DNA of 7,439 bases from JBBQQG01 sp038216175 (GTDB lineage Bacteria > Patescibacteriota > Saccharimonadia > Saccharimonadales > OMJO01). The DNA is taken from the NCBI GenBank assembly GCA_038216175.1, contig JBBQQG010000108.1, positions 1 through 7,439 of the forward strand. The letters are read 5' to 3'. Made by a program: the position numbers and the translations under genes. The notes under the pieces were generated by a model. The model searched no databases and was not told the origin of the DNA. It was given only the letters and a program-made list of their open reading frames with translations. How positions within the stretch are numbered: position 1 is the stretch's first letter; every line of letters starts with the position of its first letter. Positions 5,703 through 7,439 of this stretch are shown here, in pieces.

Positions 5703-7439
5703 ATGCGATGTCTTAAATGCAACGACTTTGATCTCATTCCGCTGCAAACGCCGAATGGGACCATTGAAAAATGCCCGCTGTGTGCCTCCGCGTGGGTCGG
5801 GATTTCTTTTCTCGAAGCCTATGCCATGCAACCAGCCCTGTGCCATCAAGCGCTGGATGAAGCATTAAAACTAAAGCTTCCAACCACCATCCAATGTCCC
5901 TCGTGTGAGAACCGACTCACCCATGGTAGGAGCAAAACATTGCAATCCATTTTTTCACTCTGCGCCCATTGCCAACGCGTGTGGTGTGAACCGCACGATA
6001 TTACGGTGCTGACCGATATTCCTGAAAACGACTGGCGCATGAATATTCAACGAGCCCTGAAAATGGGAGGGGCAACAGCTGCTCCATCATCTACCATTAT
6101 GTCGTCGGGAGACTCTCTTTTTCCCAATTTATCCTCTACGGGCAATAATCAATCATCTACTCCAGGATTAAGCTTTGACGAATGGCGAGCCGCACGGGAG
6201 AAAAAATTAGAAGACACCAAAGGAGTTTCCGGCATTCTCGCTCGTATGGCCCACCGCTACGCGCAAAGTCTCGATGGGTTTGTAGAACGCATAGAACCCC
6301 AGGCCAAGTTACCTGTGAAAATAAAGCGGCCAGAAACCAATGGGCATTCCATAGAAATGCCGCGATTGGAAACGGCATTACCCAAACAAGAACCACCGAC
6401 TATTATTAAGCCCGTCGAAGCGTCAGCGCCATCTTCTGAAATCAAAGAAGACATGTTCATTGAACGACCAATGCCATCCCCCACTTTACCCCCAACACCG
6501 ATTGAAAAAGCGGGCGCTTATAGTTTCACCATTGATGCCACGCCTTCGATGCTTTCAGCATCGTCTCCAAACACCACGCCTGCTTTTATTCCAAAGCCAC
6601 CGGACCTAACGATTCCAGACTCAAAAACCGATGCGCTACCAGAGATCCCTGCTTTTATCAGCCCCGAAACCAAATCGAGCGAAGAAGCGAGACCGTCTCG
6701 TTCGGAATCTATTTCATTACCAGACATCACCAGTGAACTCCCTAGCCAGGATCCTGCTTCAGAAATATTCCCAACACCAATACCGGAGATCCCTATTGCA
6801 GAACCTGCGAGTTCAAACGAAATATCTCAAGTGATCGAAGAAGTAACTGCGTCGGTCTCTGCACCGCTAGAATCAACAACATCTGTTCAGCCATCGCCTC
6901 GACCTGTATTTCTCGATATGGTTGGAACAGAAGTGGAAGAACCTTCGCTGTTCAGCAAGCTCTTCAGTGCCTTAAAACCAAAACCGAAAATCAAAAAATC
7001 AAAAACACCTGAAGTGAAAAAGCTGCCTGTTCTTCTGAAGAATGAACTCCCTAAACCGCTAGAGAAAACCGCCCTTATACCCGAACCGATCGCAGAAGCT
7101 GCATTTACACCCATAGAATCATCACCATTTATTGAAACACCAATCGAAACTCCGACAGAGGTTATTGCGCCAGAACCAATGATCGAAGAAGCACCCGTTA
7201 TTATTTCCGAACCGGAGGCGATGGCCCCGATTCAAATACCGGAAGAAATTCTTGCGGTGAGTCCGCCAATGCCTGAATCGGTGATCGATCTGCCACCTGT
7301 TGATGTCCCATTGGAGACGATCCTTTCCGAACCTACTCCGATCGAGCCGGAAATCATCATTCAATCAACCGTAGAGCCAATCGAGACTAAAGCTCCGGCT
7401 ATCCAAGAACCGGTATTGGCTGAACCCGATCCGAAAAAA
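5703..7439 (+). CDS. Twin zinc-ribbon protein with long Pro/Glu-rich tail (3' end outside window)
   Basis: The frame is open for 579 codons from the ATG at 5703 to the window edge with no stop. Residues 1-40 hold a zinc ribbon: C3-x2-C6, C24-x2-C27, then W31. Residues 63-100 hold a second: C65-x2-C68, C87-x2-C90, then W94. Both resemble the TFIIB-type (zf-TFIIB) ribbons of bacteria. Residues about 157-197 look helical and charged (FDEWRAAREKKLE, later ARMAHRYAQSLDGF). From about 200 on, the protein is rich in Pro, Glu, Ser and Thr, lacks Cys and Trp, and is probably disordered. It is interrupted at about 415-436 by SLFSKLFSALKPKPKIKK, a short amphipathic-plus-basic patch. No signal peptide or membrane segment is seen so far. 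No clear ribosome binding site or own promoter is visible, so cotranscription with vapBC is possible. The real function may depend on a C-terminal domain not in the window. I do not recognise the gene. Confidence 0.85.
   Translation, partial: MRCLKCNDFDLIPLQTPNGTIEKCPLCASAWVGISFLEAYAMQPALCHQALDEALKLKLPTTIQCPSCENRLTHGRSKTLQSIFSLCAHCQRVWCEPHDITVLTDIPENDWRMNIQRALKMGGATAAPSSTIMSSGDSLFPNLSSTGNNQSSTPGLSFDEWRAAREKKLEDTKGVSGILARMAHRYAQSLDGFVERIEPQAKLPVKIKRPETNGHSIEMPRLETALPKQEPPTIIKPVEASAPSSEIKEDMFIERPMPSPTLPPTPIEKAGAYSFTIDATPSMLSASSPNTTPAFIPKPPDLTIPDSKTDALPEIPAFISPETKSSEEARPSRSESISLPDITSELPSQDPASEIFPTPIPEIPIAEPASSNEISQVIEEVTASVSAPLESTTSVQPSPRPVFLDMVGTEVEEPSLFSKLFSALKPKPKIKKSKTPEVKKLPVLLKNELPKPLEKTALIPEPIAEAAFTPIESSPFIETPIETPTEVIAPEPMIEEAPVIISEPEAMAPIQIPEEILAVSPPMPESVIDLPPVDVPLETILSEPTPIEPEIIIQSTVEPIETKAPAIQEPVLAEPDPKK
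7071..7439 (+). repeat. Degenerate EP/TPIE-type low-complexity repeats within the zinc-ribbon protein
   Basis: Residues 457-579 repeat short acidic-proline units such as EPIAE, TPIES, TPIET, APEPM, SEPEA, SEPTP, IEPEI and VEPIE at irregular spacing, and the run reaches the window edge. At DNA level, CCGATCGA, CCAATCGA and similar variants recur. This is protein-level low complexity typical of extended linkers, not a mobile or tandem DNA repeat. Confidence 0.6.

Noticed and set aside
5846..7364. Multiple short frames, mostly minus strand, at the right end of the window
   Set aside because: They are shadows of the continuous plus-strand frame 5703-7439. That frame has zinc-ribbon motifs, whereas the shadows have only compositional echoes of its Pro/Glu codons.
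7071..7439. Repetitive DNA as a CRISPR or tandem repeat array
   Set aside because: The periodicity is irregular and arises from Glu-Pro-rich codons in an open frame; there are no constant repeats or spacers.

Overview
The window is ordinary bacterial chromosome: genetic code 11, sigma70-like promoters and GGAGG-type ribosome binding sites. The anchor gene is a full-length replicative polymerase gene, dnaE (DNA polymerase III alpha). Its PHP, palm, helix-hairpin-helix and OB regions are of the usual single-chain DnaE type, not PolC. The PHP domain keeps its metal ligands, unlike the degenerate gammaproteobacterial form. I cannot place the organism. The DnaE style would suit an Elusimicrobia/Omnitrophica-like or other deep-branching Gram-negative lineage, but that is only an impression.

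Layout from left to right. (1) 1-720, plus: the 3' part of an AAA/DUF4143-type ATPase gene whose Walker motifs lie upstream of the window. (2) 743-4306, minus: dnaE, converging on the ATPase gene with only 22 bp between their stop codons. (3) 4307-4416: a compact divergent control region. It holds a good plus-strand promoter, an overlapping candidate dnaE promoter on the minus strand, nested inverted repeats and ACTTA-type direct repeats. (4) 4417-4999, plus: a type II toxin-antitoxin (TA) pair, ribbon-helix-helix antitoxin plus MazF/PemK toxin. (5) 5000-5079: promoter, a TGATCGATCA palindrome and a ribosome binding site. (6) 5080-5663, plus: a second, unrelated TA pair, AbrB-type VapB plus PIN-domain VapC, joined by an ATGA overlap. 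(7) 5703-7439, plus, open at the right edge: a long reading frame of at least 579 codons encoding two N-terminal zinc ribbons followed by a very long Pro/Glu-rich, probably disordered tail.

The two TA modules form a small accessory island next to dnaE. Each has its own promoter with the same TATACT -10 box, and both antitoxins start from the same GGAGG-TTTT-ATG leader. Each should be autoregulated by its antitoxin. The operator-like repeats of the first module overlap the candidate dnaE promoter, so antitoxin occupancy might also affect dnaE transcription (inference). The least explained gene is the twin zinc-ribbon protein at the right end. Nothing in the window is a known anti-phage system beyond the TA pairs, and I see no tRNA, rRNA, CRISPR array or insertion sequence.
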